Part shown: positions 45,625 through 54,534 of the stretch, in pieces | How the letters are laid out: each line of letters begins with the position of its first letter | How positions within the stretch are numbered: position 1 is the stretch's first letter | From: MPNO01 sp965205995 | Lineage (GTDB): Bacteria > Pseudomonadota > Alphaproteobacteria > MPNO01 | DNA: 64,000 nucleotides | Assembly (NCBI GenBank): GCA_965205995.1 | Contig: OZ242200.1 | Span: forward strand, 4,216,001 to 4,280,000 | Direction of reading: 5' to 3' | Notes under the pieces: model-generated | Databases searched by the model: none | Told to the model about the DNA's origin: nothing | Seen by the model: only the letters and a program-made list of their open reading frames with translations | Program-made: the position numbers and the translations under genes

Positions 45625-46865
45625 GCGCGCCCGAGATCATCACCTTCGGCTGCCGCCTCAACGCGCTGGAATCGGAGATCATCCGCCGCCGCGCCGCCGA
45701 GGCCGGGCTCGCCGACGCGGTGATCGTCAACACCTGCGCGGTGACCGCCGAAGCCGAGCGCCAGGCGCGCCAGGCGATAAGGCGGGCGCGGCGGGAGGCA
45801 TCGCACAAGCGCATCGTGGTGACCGGCTGCGCGGCCCAGCTCGACCCCGACCGCTACGCCGCGATGCCCGAGGTCGACCAGGTGATCGGCAACCGGGAGA
45901 AGCTGTCGGCGCAGAGCTATGGCGACCGCGCCCCGGACCGTCAGGTCGGCGACATCATGGCGGCGCGCGAGGGCGCCGCCCATCTGATCGACGGCATCGA
46001 GGGCCGCGCCCGGGCCTTCGTCCAGATCCAGCAGGGCTGCGACCATCGCTGCACGTTCTGCATCATCCCCTTCGCCCGCGGCCCCAACCGCTCGCTGACC
46101 CCGGAAACGGTGATCGGCCAGATCCGCCGCCTGACGGAGAACGGCTACCGCGAGGCGGTGCTGACCGGGGTCGACATCACCGATTACGGGAGCGATCTGG
46201 GCGGCGGGGCCGGACTGGGGGCGCTTGTCGAGCGCATCCTCGCCGAGGTCCCGGAGCTGCCCCGGCTGCGGCTGTCCTCGCTCGATCCGTCGGAGATCGA
46301 CGCCCGTCTGCTGCGGGCGATCGCCACGCGAGACCGGCTGATGCCGCATTTTCACCTGAGCGTCCAGGCGGGGTCGGATCTGATCCTGAAGCGCATGCGC
46401 CGGCGCCACAGCCGTGCCGACGTCGTCCGGTTCTGCGACAGGGTGCGGGATTTGCGCCCCGATGCGGTGTTCGGCGCCGATCTGATCGCCGGCTTCCCCA
46501 CCGAGACCGAAGCCATGTTCGGCGAGACCGAGCGCCTGGTCGCGGAAGCGGGGCTCACATGGCTCCACGTCTTCCCCTATTCGGAGCGCCCGGGCACGCC
46601 GGCGGCGCGGATGCCGCAACTCCCGCGCCCGGTCCGCAAGACACGCGCGGCGGCGCTGAGGCGCCTTGCCCGGGAACGCATCGCCCGCCATTTGGAGACC
46701 CGGCGCGGCCGGCGCGAGCAGGTGCTGGTCGAGACCCCGGACGGCGGCCGCACCGAGCAGTTCGCCCGGATCGCGCTCGACCGGGAGGCGGCGCCCGGCA
46801 GCATCGTCGCCGCCCGGGTGACCGGGCAGGAGGGCGGCGTGCTGCGGGGCGTGCTGGAAGGATGA
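45621..46865 (+). CDS. mtaB: tRNA t6A37 methylthiotransferase MtaB
   Basis: 414 aa from ATG 45621 (ATGA overlap with dapF); a longer frame upstream is antisense-like noise. Radical-SAM methylthiotransferase of the MiaB family: N-terminal cluster cysteines in TFGCRLNALESE, NTCAVTAEAE and VTGCAAQLDP, the radical-SAM CxxxCxxC in CDHRCTFCIIPFARG, and a C-terminal TRAM-like tail. It converts t6A to ms2t6A at position 37 of some tRNAs. The stop overlaps the ftsY start by ATGA. Confidence 0.95.
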   Translation: MSAPEIITFGCRLNALESEIIRRRAAEAGLADAVIVNTCAVTAEAERQARQAIRRARREASHKRIVVTGCAAQLDPDRYAAMPEVDQVIGNREKLSAQSYGDRAPDRQVGDIMAAREGAAHLIDGIEGRARAFVQIQQGCDHRCTFCIIPFARGPNRSLTPETVIGQIRRLTENGYREAVLTGVDITDYGSDLGGGAGLGALVERILAEVPELPRLRLSSLDPSEIDARLLRAIATRDRLMPHFHLSVQAGSDLILKRMRRRHSRADVVRFCDRVRDLRPDAVFGADLIAGFPTETEAMFGETERLVAEAGLTWLHVFPYSERPGTPAARMPQLPRPVRKTRAAALRRLARERIARHLETRRGRREQVLVETPDGGRTEQFARIALDREAAPGSIVAARVTGQEGGVLRGVLEG

Positions 46866-47788
46866 GCCAGGGGGGCTGGCTCGGCCGGCTGAGCGCCGGG
46901 CTGGCGCGCAGTTCGGCGCGGCTCGCCGGCGGGATCGGCGGCATCTTCGCCGGGCGCCGGCTCGACGACGCGACGCTCGGCGAGCTCGAAGATCTGTTGA
47001 TCGGCGCCGATCTTGGCGTGGCGGCGGCGGCGCAATTGACCGAAGCCCTGTCACGCCGGCGCGTCGAAAAGGATTTGGGCGGGGAGGAAATCCGCGCTTT
47101 GCTCGCCGCCGACATCGCGCACATCCTCGACCCGGTGGCGGTGCCGCTGACGGTGGATGCCGGCAACCGGCCGCATGTGGTGCTGGTCGTCGGCGTCAAC
47201 GGCACCGGCAAGACGACGACCGTCGGCAAGCTCGCCAAATGGCTCCAGGGCGAGGGCCGCCGGGTGATGATGGCGGCGGGCGACACCTTCCGGGCCGCCG
47301 GCGTCAGCCAGCTCGAACTCTGGGGCGAGCGGGTGGGCTGCCCGGTGGTCTCGCGCCCCACGGGCGCGGATGCGGCCGGGCTGGTCTTCGATGCGCTGGA
47401 CCGCGCGCGGCGGGAAGGCGCGGACGTGCTGCTGGTGGATACCGCCGGCCGGCTGCAAAACCGCAGCGACCTGATGGCCGAATTGCAGAAGATCATCAGG
47501 GTGATGAAGAAGCTGGATCCGTCGGCGCCGCATAGCTGCCTGCTGGTGCTCGACGCCAGCACGGGGCAGAACACCCATGCCCAGGTCGGCGTCTTCCAGG
47601 AGATGACCGACGTGACCGGCCTGATCGTCACCAAGCTCGACGGCACCGCCAAGGGCGGGGTTCTGGTGGCGCTGGCCCAGCGTTTCGGCCTGCCGGTTCA
47701 CGCCATCGGCGTCGGCGAGTCGGAGGACGATTTGCAGCCCTTCGACGCGGGAGCCTTCGCCGAGCGCCTGATGGGGGTGGTGGAGTAG
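46862..47788 (+). CDS. ftsY: Signal recognition particle receptor FtsY
   Basis: 308 aa from ATG 46862. Only the NG GTPase core is present, with a short N-terminus and no long acidic A-domain, as usual for alphaproteobacteria. G motifs: GVNGTGKTTTVGKLAKWL (about 108), DTAGRLQNRSDLMAEL (about 194) and TKLDGTAKGGVL (about 257). It docks ribosome-bound SRP at the inner membrane. It ends directly against the convergent Nudix gene, with no base between the stops. Confidence 0.97.
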   Translation: MSQGGWLGRLSAGLARSSARLAGGIGGIFAGRRLDDATLGELEDLLIGADLGVAAAAQLTEALSRRRVEKDLGGEEIRALLAADIAHILDPVAVPLTVDAGNRPHVVLVVGVNGTGKTTTVGKLAKWLQGEGRRVMMAAGDTFRAAGVSQLELWGERVGCPVVSRPTGADAAGLVFDALDRARREGADVLLVDTAGRLQNRSDLMAELQKIIRVMKKLDPSAPHSCLLVLDASTGQNTHAQVGVFQEMTDVTGLIVTKLDGTAKGGVLVALAQRFGLPVHAIGVGESEDDLQPFDAGAFAERLMGVVE

Positions 47789-48328
47789 CTATTCGAAATC
47801 GCCGAGCTCGCCCGGCGGGTTGGTCCGGGGCGCATCGAGCGGCCCGCCGGCGCTCTCGCGGTAATGCGCGAGCGCCCATTCGACCGACGGAAAGGCGATC
47901 TCGCTCCACGGGATGTCGGCCCAGTCGAACAGCCCGACCTCCAGGCTCTCCTCGCCGGCGGCGATGTCGGGTGTCGTCAGCCGGGCGCGGTAGATGAGCT
48001 GAATCTGGCTGATGCGCGGGATGTTGTAGACCGCGAGCAGCCCGTCGATAGAAATCCGCGCCCGCGCTTCCTCCCACGCCTCCCGCGCCGCCCCGGCCTC
48101 GGAGGTCTCGTTGAGCTCGAGATAGCCGGCGGGAAGCGTCCACAGCCCGGTCCTCGGCGGGATCGCGCGCCGGCAGAGCAGGATCTTTCCCTGCCAGAGC
48201 GCCACCGAGCCGACCACCACCTTGGGATTGTCGTAGGAGACGAAACCGCAATCGGGGCAGACCAGCCGCTCCCGGTTATCGCCTTCGGGAACCGAACGCA
48301 TCGAGGGGCCGGAGGGCTTGCCTGCCAT
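47789..48328 (-). CDS. Nudix hydrolase with N-terminal zinc ribbon
   Basis: 179 aa. A small zinc ribbon (CPDCGFVSYDNPKVVVG; one Cys pair visible, CxxC) is followed by the Nudix box G-x5-E-x7-R-E-x-x-E-E: GYLELNETSEAGAAREAWEE (about 77-96). Such proteins hydrolyse nucleoside diphosphate-linked compounds such as ADP-ribose or NADH. The preceding Rieske oxygenase is on the same strand 53 bases upstream but shows no clear coupling. It abuts ftsY tail to tail. Confidence 0.93.
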   Translation of the reverse strand: MAGKPSGPSMRSVPEGDNRERLVCPDCGFVSYDNPKVVVGSVALWQGKILLCRRAIPPRTGLWTLPAGYLELNETSEAGAAREAWEEARARISIDGLLAVYNIPRISQIQLIYRARLTTPDIAAGEESLEVGLFDWADIPWSEIAFPSVEWALAHYRESAGGPLDAPRTNPPGELGDFE

Positions 48329-48381
48329 CGCGCGACTTTGACCGGAGGTGCCGACCGGTGCAAGCCGCGACCCGGCTTGCG

Positions 48382-49719
48382 TCAGGCCGGGAGAAGGGCC
48401 TCAAGCCGCTCTGCCGCGATGCCGCCGGCCCAGCCCGACTGCGCCCGGCGGTCGAGCTGCTTGGCGATCCACGCGCGCCGCCATTCGCCGGCCGGGGCGA
48501 CGACGTCGATGCTGACCAGGTGGTCGTAGCGCGCCGCCCGGCCGCCTTCATCCGACATCGGCGGCGCGATCGCGCCGTCGAGCGCTTCGGTCAGCATTTT
48601 CCGCGCGGCGATGATCGCCATGTCGGTATAAGCGAGGTTCTCGCGGCTGCGGTCCTGGATCGGACCCTGGCCCTCGAGGATCATCGTGTCGTGGATGTTG
48701 AAGTCGTAGCCGACACCCGCATAGGTGCCGGTCCTCTGCTCGGCGGCGGAGAAACCGTAGCGGTTTTCCAGATTCCGTTTCGGCGCATAGCCCGGGACGT
48801 CATAGGTCTTGAGCTTCTCGGCCCGCAGCGCCTCCCCGTCGATGGGCGCGCGGAAATCGTAGAACACGTCGTAGCGCCAGTTGCTGACATCGTCGATCGG
48901 TACATGGATCTGCACCAGCGTCCAGTCGCCGATCGCCACCACGGCGGTGTGCGGGAAGAGAAAATTGGTCACCCGCACATAGGTGAAGTCGCCCCGGTCG
49001 CGCAGCGCGAAAATCCTGACGCCGAAATCCGTGCGGGCGATTTCGAGCCGCGGGTTCGGCACCTCGCGCAGGATCGTCGTGACCGATGCGTCCGAATTGT
49101 CCGCCGTGGCGAGGAACTGCTTGAAGCCGTATGTGCCGTCCCCCTCGGCATCGTCGTCGAGATAGCGGTGGAGATAGGACAGATGCGCGGGGTCGATCTC
49201 GCCCTCGACCGCCTGAAGCCAGTTCGCCCGCTGCAACGCCTTGAACGCGAAGCAGTGGCTCGCCGGTGCGTCGAACCAGTCGAAGCCGGGCAGCTTCGGG
49301 GGCTCGCCTCCGCCCATATAGCCGTAGACGATGCCGTTGCGCTCGACGCAAGCATAGGCGGGCTGGCGGATGCGCTCGCGATAGGTCGAGCCGGGCGGCT
49401 CGGCGGGCTGCTCCAGGCAGCGCCCGTCGAAGGCGTAGAGCCAGCCGTGATAGGGGCAGCGCAGCCCGCCATCCTCGCAGCGCCCGAAAGCGAGGTCGCC
49501 GGCGCGGTGGGCGCAGCGCCGGACGAGCGCGCCGTAGCGCCCGCGATCGTCGCGGAACACGACCAGATCCTCGCCGAGCACGCGGATCTCCTTGACCGGA
49601 CGCTCTTCGGGCAGTTCCTCGACCAGCGCGAAGGGCTGCCAGTAGCGGCGCATCACCGCGCCCATCGGCGTGCCGGGGCCGGTATGCGTCAGGCGGTCGC
49701 TCTGTTCCGGGCTCATCAT
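48382..49719 (-). CDS. Rieske aromatic oxygenase alpha subunit (phthalate/phenoxybenzoate-type, no beta subunit)
   Basis: 445 aa from ATG 49719 (an adjacent ATG one codon later). Rieske motif RRCAHRAGDLAFGRC then RCPYHGWLYAFDG (about 69-97). The iron region VEGEIDPAHLSYLH (about 170-183) is the DPAHLSYLH variant typical of alpha-only oxygenases that act on aryl ethers or phthalates with a separate reductase. No beta subunit or reductase lies beside it. It follows a MarR regulator by 22 bases on the same strand, so the pair is probably one inducible unit. Confidence 0.93.
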   Translation of the reverse strand: MMSPEQSDRLTHTGPGTPMGAVMRRYWQPFALVEELPEERPVKEIRVLGEDLVVFRDDRGRYGALVRRCAHRAGDLAFGRCEDGGLRCPYHGWLYAFDGRCLEQPAEPPGSTYRERIRQPAYACVERNGIVYGYMGGGEPPKLPGFDWFDAPASHCFAFKALQRANWLQAVEGEIDPAHLSYLHRYLDDDAEGDGTYGFKQFLATADNSDASVTTILREVPNPRLEIARTDFGVRIFALRDRGDFTYVRVTNFLFPHTAVVAIGDWTLVQIHVPIDDVSNWRYDVFYDFRAPIDGEALRAEKLKTYDVPGYAPKRNLENRYGFSAAEQRTGTYAGVGYDFNIHDTMILEGQGPIQDRSRENLAYTDMAIIAARKMLTEALDGAIAPPMSDEGGRAARYDHLVSIDVVAPAGEWRRAWIAKQLDRRAQSGWAGGIAAERLEALLPA

Positions 49720-49741
49720 CGCCCGATGCTAACGCGGCAGG

Positions 49742-50236
49742 TCAATCCCCGACCAGCCTTCGCAGCACCTTCTCACGCTCGCGCTCGTCGATGATGCCGA
49801 GCAGCACCTTGCGGTAACCCTCGACCGCCTCGGCGCCGGACTCGCGGTAGGCGCGCGCGATCCGGCTGCGCTGGCTCTCCGACAGCCGGCGTTCGAGCGC
49901 GGTCCCCTTCTCGGTGAGTTCGAGCATCCGCTTGCGCCGGTCGCGCGTCCCCGTGCTGGAAAACACATAGCCCTCGCGCACGAGCTGGCTGAGCACCCGG
50001 GACAGGCTCTGCTTGGTGACCTTCAGGATGTCGAGAAGCTGCGAGACGGTGATGCCGGGGTTGCGGCCGATGAAATAGATCGTCCGGTGATGGGCGCGCC
50101 CGAAGCCGAGCTCGGTCAGGATCGCATCCGGCTTGCCGGTGAAATCGCGATAGGCATAGAACAGGAGCTCGATCCCCTGGCGCAGGTCCTCCTCGCGCAG
50201 GAACAGGGGATTGAAGCCTGATTTTAAGTCAGCCAT
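49742..50236 (-). CDS. MarR family transcriptional regulator
   Basis: 164 aa from ATG 50236. The winged-helix core is ITVSQLLDILKVTKQSLSRV followed by the wing STGTRDRRKRMLELTEKG. MarR proteins are dimeric repressors released by aromatic effectors. No ribosome site precedes the ATG, and other starts are worse, so the message could be leaderless. It probably controls the Rieske oxygenase downstream and perhaps the divergent aminotransferase. Confidence 0.9.
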   Translation of the reverse strand: MADLKSGFNPLFLREEDLRQGIELLFYAYRDFTGKPDAILTELGFGRAHHRTIYFIGRNPGITVSQLLDILKVTKQSLSRVLSQLVREGYVFSSTGTRDRRKRMLELTEKGTALERRLSESQRSRIARAYRESGAEAVEGYRKVLLGIIDEREREKVLRRLVGD

Positions 50237-50237
50237 G

Positions 50238-50252
50238 TTGACATATATGCCC
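50238..50252. promoter_or_regulatory. Candidate -35/operator in the MarR-ilvE divergent region
   Basis: TTGACA at 50238-50243 on the plus strand overlaps CATATATG (50242-50249), a perfect eight-base palindrome, directly before the MarR start. It could serve as a -35 element for the aminotransferase and a MarR site. The -10 region is not convincing. Confidence 0.3.
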
Positions 50253-50325
50253 GTGACTGTTACCCCGGGCAAGCGAAACGCGCACGAAAATTGTCTCGGA
50301 TTCGGCGCGGCGCGGCGGTGGGAAG

Positions 50326-51195
50326 ATGATCGATTTCGACGATCGGGACGGTCGGGTCTGGTTCAACGGCGCGCTCCGGGAATGGCGCGACTGCAAGCTT
50401 CATGTGCTGAGTCACGGGCTGCACTACGCGAGCTGCGTGTTCGAGGGCGAGCGGGTCTATTCGGGCGCGGTGTTCAGGCTGCGCGAGCATACCCAGCGCC
50501 TCATCGATTCCGCCGCGGCGCTCGGTTTCGAGCTCCCCTACACGCTGGCGGAGCTCGAACAGGCCACCAACGAGACCGTGGCCGCCCAGGGCTACGCCGA
50601 CGCCTATGTCCGCCCCGTCGCCTGGCGCGGCAGCGAGATGATGGGGGTCTCGGCGCAGGCCACCAGGATCAACGTCGCCATCGCGGTGTGGGAATGGCCG
50701 TCCTATTTCTCGCCCGAGGCGCGGCTCAAGGGGATCCGGCTCAAGCGGGCGCCGTGGCGGCGGCCCTCGCCGGAAACCGCGCCCGTCCATTCCAAGGCGG
50801 CGGGGCTCTACATGATCTGCACGCTGTCGAAGCACGAGGCCGAGGCGGACGGTTTCGACGACGCGCTGATGCTCGACTGGCGGGGCCAGGTGGCCGAGAC
50901 CACCGGCGCCAACATCTTCCTGGTCCGGGACGGAACGCTGCATACGCCGACGCCGGACTGCTTCCTCGACGGGATCACCCGGCGCACCGTGATCGGGCTG
51001 GCGAAGGAGCGCGGGATCGACACCGTCGAGCGGGTGATTATGCCGGACGAGATCGAGAAGGCGGACGAGATCTTCGTCACCGGCACCGCCGCCGAGGTCA
51101 CCCCGGTCGGCCAGATCGACGACCTCCACCTCCAGGTCGGCCCCGTCACCCGCACGCTGATGGATGCCTACGACGCCGAGGTGGGCAAGAAATAG
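50326..51195 (+). CDS. ilvE: Branched-chain amino-acid aminotransferase
   Basis: 289 aa from ATG 50326. A class IV PLP aminotransferase acting on Leu, Ile and Val in the cytosol. The Lys that binds PLP is in HSKAAGLYMICTLSKHEAEA (about 147-166), and fold signatures VLSHGLHYASCVFEGERVY (about 27-45), GQVAETTGANIFLVRDGTLH and DGITRRTVIGLAKERG are all present. It is divergent from the MarR gene. Because of that neighbour, a D-amino-acid or pathway-specific transaminase cannot be excluded. Confidence 0.94.
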   Translation: MIDFDDRDGRVWFNGALREWRDCKLHVLSHGLHYASCVFEGERVYSGAVFRLREHTQRLIDSAAALGFELPYTLAELEQATNETVAAQGYADAYVRPVAWRGSEMMGVSAQATRINVAIAVWEWPSYFSPEARLKGIRLKRAPWRRPSPETAPVHSKAAGLYMICTLSKHEAEADGFDDALMLDWRGQVAETTGANIFLVRDGTLHTPTPDCFLDGITRRTVIGLAKERGIDTVERVIMPDEIEKADEIFVTGTAAEVTPVGQIDDLHLQVGPVTRTLMDAYDAEVGKK

Positions 51196-51211
51196 TCAGG
51201 CGCTACCGGGC

Positions 51212-52018
51212 TCATCCCCGATCGGCGACCGCCAGCATGCCGACCAGCCTTCCTTCCTCGCCGGAGCGGATGCTGTTGAGCAGCCGTTCCCGCAAGTCTT
51301 CGCCGAGCGCGATCCCGGCGCCGAGTCCGGGGCGCGGACGCTGGCCGCGCTGACCGCCGACGGCGCCCTCGCCCTGGTTCTCGATGACGCGAAACCCGGC
51401 CGCCGCCAGCCCGTCGAGGAGTTCTCCCGGGGTGCCGGGGAAGCTGTAGGACCGGTCCCGCGCCCAGGGGAGCGGATAATAGGGCTCGCCCTCCGGGCCG
51501 CATGCCGCGTGGCTGAGCGCGTAGCGCCCGCCGGGGACCAGCACGCGGCGGGCCTCGGCGAACATGCGCGGCTTGTCGGCGACGTTCATCGACACGTTCT
51601 GGCACCAGACGAGGTCGAAGCTGCCGTCGGGATAGGGAAGCTCGGTGACGCTGCCCTGCCGCGTGGCGATCCGTCCGTCGAGGCCGCACAGCGCGTTCAG
51701 CCGCTCCGCCGCGTCGACATAGTCCCGGGTGACGTCGATCGCCGCGACCGTGCAGCCGTGGCGATGGGCGAGGAAGCGCGACGACCCGCCGATACCGCAG
51801 CCGGCGTCGAGCACGCGCATGCCATTCGCCACACCCGCGAGCTCGGCCAGCATTTCGGTCTGCGCCAGCCCGCCGCCATGGAGCTGGTCGACGAGCTGGA
51901 ACATCTCGACCGTCGGCCTCTCGATGTCCTGGCCGTCGGCCGCAAGCGCGGCGAGGATACGCTCGACCAGCCCGTTCGAACCGTAGAGCGCCTCGATCGA
52001 GGCGACCGGCTCAGCCAT
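51212..52018 (-). CDS. SAM-dependent methyltransferase (class I)
   Basis: 268 aa from ATG 52018, overlapping the end of moaE by 8 bases. Class I motifs: VLDAGCGIGGSSRFLAHRHG (SAM loop), AIDVTRDYVDAAERLN, and DLVWCQNVSMNVADKP near the acceptor site. The family is close to UbiE/sterol/tocopherol-type and sarcosine methyltransferases. Neither substrate nor a link to molybdopterin synthesis is evident; the overlap suggests coupled expression only. Confidence 0.9.
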   Translation of the reverse strand: MAEPVASIEALYGSNGLVERILAALAADGQDIERPTVEMFQLVDQLHGGGLAQTEMLAELAGVANGMRVLDAGCGIGGSSRFLAHRHGCTVAAIDVTRDYVDAAERLNALCGLDGRIATRQGSVTELPYPDGSFDLVWCQNVSMNVADKPRMFAEARRVLVPGGRYALSHAACGPEGEPYYPLPWARDRSYSFPGTPGELLDGLAAAGFRVIENQGEGAVGGQRGQRPRPGLGAGIALGEDLRERLLNSIRSGEEGRLVGMLAVADRG

Positions 52019-52484
52019 CGCCGCGCCCGGGCTCCGGCGCGCCCCATCTCTCCTCGGCCAGCGAGTCCTCCGGATCGGAAGCCACCCAGCGGTCGCCTTC
52101 TTGCGTCTCTTCCAGCTTCCAGAACGGCGCCTTGGTCTTGAGCCAGTCGATCAGGAAGCTGCACGCGTCGATGGCGGCCTTGCGGTGCGCCGAGGCGGTG
52201 GCGACGAGGACGATACGGTCGCCGGGCTCCAGCCGCCCGTATCGGTGGACGACAAGCACCGCCTCCAGCGGCCAGCGCGACCGCGCCTCGGCCTCGATCC
52301 TGGCGAGCTGGCGTTCGGTCATGCCGGGGTAATGTTCGAGCGTCATCGCGCGCACCGTCCCGCCGCCGGAGAGGTCGCGGACCAGACCGACGAAGCAGCT
52401 GACGGCGCCCGCACCCTTCGCCTCGGCGGACAGGCGTTCGAGCTCGGCGCCGACGTCGAAATCCTCTTCCTGAACCCGGATCAC
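52011..52484 (-). CDS. moaE: Molybdopterin synthase catalytic subunit MoaE
   Basis: 157 aa from GTG 52484 (GGGAGG seven bases upstream), just after the moaD stop. The active-site helix ACSFLIDWLKTKAPFWKLEE holds the lysines that bind the pterin, and the HRYGRLEPGDRIVLV core is standard. With MoaD it inserts sulfur to make molybdopterin. It is the partner of the adjacent small subunit. Confidence 0.96.
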   Translation of the reverse strand: MIRVQEEDFDVGAELERLSAEAKGAGAVSCFVGLVRDLSGGGTVRAMTLEHYPGMTERQLARIEAEARSRWPLEAVLVVHRYGRLEPGDRIVLVATASAHRKAAIDACSFLIDWLKTKAPFWKLEETQEGDRWVASDPEDSLAEERWGAPEPGRGDG

Positions 52485-52486
52485 GG

Positions 52487-52738
52487 TCAGCCTCCCGTCA
52501 TCGGCGGGAACAGCGCCACCTCGTCGTCGCCGCCCACCGGGCTGTCGAATTCGCAAAGCTCCTGGTTGACCGCGACGCGCAGCGCCTCCCGGTTCCTGAG
52601 CGCCTCGGCATAGGCGTCGCTGCGGCCGCTCAGCCAGTCGATCAGCCCGTCGACATCCCTGACCTCTTGCGGCGGCGCAACGGTCTCGGCCGGCAGGCCG
52701 ATGCGCTGGCGCACCCAGCCGAAATAGAGCATTTGCAT
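52487..52738 (-). CDS. moaD: Molybdopterin synthase sulfur-carrier subunit MoaD
   Basis: 83 aa, ubiquitin-like. It ends in the required Gly-Gly (ALFPPMTGG), where the sulfur is carried as a thiocarboxylate. The start overlaps the moeA stop (ATGA). The fold start MQMLYFGWVRQRIGLPAETV is typical. Confidence 0.96.
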   Translation of the reverse strand: MQMLYFGWVRQRIGLPAETVAPPQEVRDVDGLIDWLSGRSDAYAEALRNREALRVAVNQELCEFDSPVGGDDEVALFPPMTGG

Positions 52739-53997
52739 CAGCTCACCTCACTGAAGGGCAGGAAATCGACCATCGCCCCCTCCTCGACCGCGGCGAGCTC
52801 CTCCGGCAATTCCAGGAGCCCGTCGGAACCGACCATCGAGGACAGGATGCCGGCGCCTTCGCGGGGGAACTTGGTGACATAGGGCATCCCGTCTTCGCCG
52901 GTATGCAGGCTCACCCGGAGCCATTCGCGGCGCGAGACCTTCTTGCGGTAGGCGAAGCCGGCGCGCACCGGAAAGGTCCTGGGGGCCGCGTGCGCATCGG
53001 CCGCCCCGGCGAGCCGCAGGATCGCCGGCCGGGCGAAGCGCATGAAGGTCACCATCACCGCGACCGGGTTGCCGGGGAGCCCGATAAACGGCACCCGGCC
53101 GATCTGGCCCAGCGCCAGCGGCCGGCCGGGGCGGATCGCGAGGCGCCAGAAATGGATCGCGCCGAGGGCCTCGACGGCGCCGCGAACGTGATCCTCCTCG
53201 CCGGTCGACACCCCGCCCGAGGTCATGATCAGGTCGTGCCCGTCGGCCGCCGCGGCGAGAGCCGTGCGCACCGAATCCTCGCGGTCCTCCAGAATTCCGA
53301 GATCGTCGACCTCGCAACCGAGCTCGTCGAGCAGGCTGGCCAGGGCATAGCGGTTGGCGTCGTAGACGCAGCCGGGCGGCAGCTCGTCTGAGACCTCGCG
53401 GATCTCGTCGCCGGTGGAGAACAACGCGACGCGGAGCGGGGCGCAGACCTCGAGCGCCGCGCAGCCGATGGACGCGGCAAGCCCGACATCCTGGGGGCGC
53501 AGCCGCCGGCCCTTGGTCAGCACCACCGAACCGGCCTCGATGTCCTCGCCGGCATGGCGCCGATTGGCGCCCCGCTTGATCCCGGGAGGGATGACGACGC
53601 TGTCGCCCTCCAGCGCGCAGTCCTCCTGCATCAGCACGGTGTCGGGGCCGGGCGGCATCGGCGCGCCGGTGAAGATGCGCACCGCCTCGCCGCGCGGCAC
53701 CGGACGATCCACGCTCTGCCCGGCCGCGATCCGCCCGCCCACGGGGAGCCGGGACGGGCGCTCCGCATCGAGGTCGTCGAAATGGACCGCATAGCCGTCA
53801 ACCGCCGCGTTGTCGTGCGGCGGCACCGGGAACGGCGCCGCCAGATCGGCGGCGAGGATCCGCCCGCGCGCCTTTCTGAGCGGGACGGTTTCGCTTCCGA
53901 CGACGACATCGAGCCGCTCGGCGAGCAGCGCGAGCGCCTCGCCGGCGGTCATCAGCGCGCCGCCGAAGGCGAAGCAGTCGTCGGAGAGCTGGGCCAT
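52738..53997 (-). CDS. moeA: Molybdopterin molybdenumtransferase MoeA
   Basis: 419 aa from ATG 53997 (MAQLSDDCFAFGGALMTAGE). It inserts molybdate into adenylated molybdopterin. Domain signatures: PFPVPPHDNAAVDGYAVHFD (N-terminal), PGPDTVLMQEDC, LRVALFSTGDEIREVSDELP and FIGLPGNPVAVMVTFMRF. It lies between moaD and mobB with 2-base or overlapping spacing, so the five genes are one operon. This cofactor is needed by the two molybdenum hydroxylases in the window. Confidence 0.96.
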   Translation of the reverse strand: MAQLSDDCFAFGGALMTAGEALALLAERLDVVVGSETVPLRKARGRILAADLAAPFPVPPHDNAAVDGYAVHFDDLDAERPSRLPVGGRIAAGQSVDRPVPRGEAVRIFTGAPMPPGPDTVLMQEDCALEGDSVVIPPGIKRGANRRHAGEDIEAGSVVLTKGRRLRPQDVGLAASIGCAALEVCAPLRVALFSTGDEIREVSDELPPGCVYDANRYALASLLDELGCEVDDLGILEDREDSVRTALAAAADGHDLIMTSGGVSTGEEDHVRGAVEALGAIHFWRLAIRPGRPLALGQIGRVPFIGLPGNPVAVMVTFMRFARPAILRLAGAADAHAAPRTFPVRAGFAYRKKVSRREWLRVSLHTGEDGMPYVTKFPREGAGILSSMVGSDGLLELPEELAAVEEGAMVDFLPFSEVS

Positions 53998-53999
53998 GG

Positions 54000-54527
54000 T
54001 CAGGCCACCTCCTCGGCCGCGGGCCGGAGCCCGCAATGGGCGACGATGAAATCGGCGATCGCGGCGGTGTCGTTGAGGTCGAGCACCGGGATATGGGCGT
54101 CGTCCGCGCCGGTATCGGTGGCCAGCGCCACCACGTCGGGGTCGCGCGGGTAGAGCGCCGGCTTGCCGACCGCCGGGCGGTGCACTTCGAGCTTGTCGTG
54201 CGGCTCGCTCTTGAAGCCCTCGATCAGCACCAGATCGACCGGCGTCATGCGCGCCAGCAGGCCGTCGATCCGGGGCTCGGGCTCGTCGCGGTTCTCGTGG
54301 ATCAGGGCGAAACGGTTGACCGAGGAAACCACGACCTCGCACGCGCCGGCCTCGCGGTGGACATGGGAGTCCTTGCCCGGGGTGTCGATGTCGAACCCGG
54401 CATGGGCGTGCTTGATGGTCGAGACCGAAATGCCCCGCCGGACGAACTCGTGCAGCAGGCGCCGGACCAGCGAGGTCTTGCCGCTTCCGCTCCAGCCGAC
54501 GATTCCGAGCACCGCCTTGTGCGACAT
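54000..54527 (-). CDS. mobB: Molybdopterin-guanine dinucleotide biosynthesis adaptor MobB
   Basis: 175 aa from ATG 54527. The P-loop is GWSGSGKTSLVRRLLHEFVR; ISTIK-like HAHAGFDIDTPGKDSHVHRE and LVLIEGFKSEPHDKLEVHR follow. MobB is a GTP-binding helper for attaching nucleotides to molybdopterin. The stop is two bases before the moeA start. Confidence 0.93.
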   Translation of the reverse strand: MSHKAVLGIVGWSGSGKTSLVRRLLHEFVRRGISVSTIKHAHAGFDIDTPGKDSHVHREAGACEVVVSSVNRFALIHENRDEPEPRIDGLLARMTPVDLVLIEGFKSEPHDKLEVHRPAVGKPALYPRDPDVVALATDTGADDAHIPVLDLNDTAAIADFIVAHCGLRPAAEEVA

Positions 54528-54534
54528 CTCCGCC

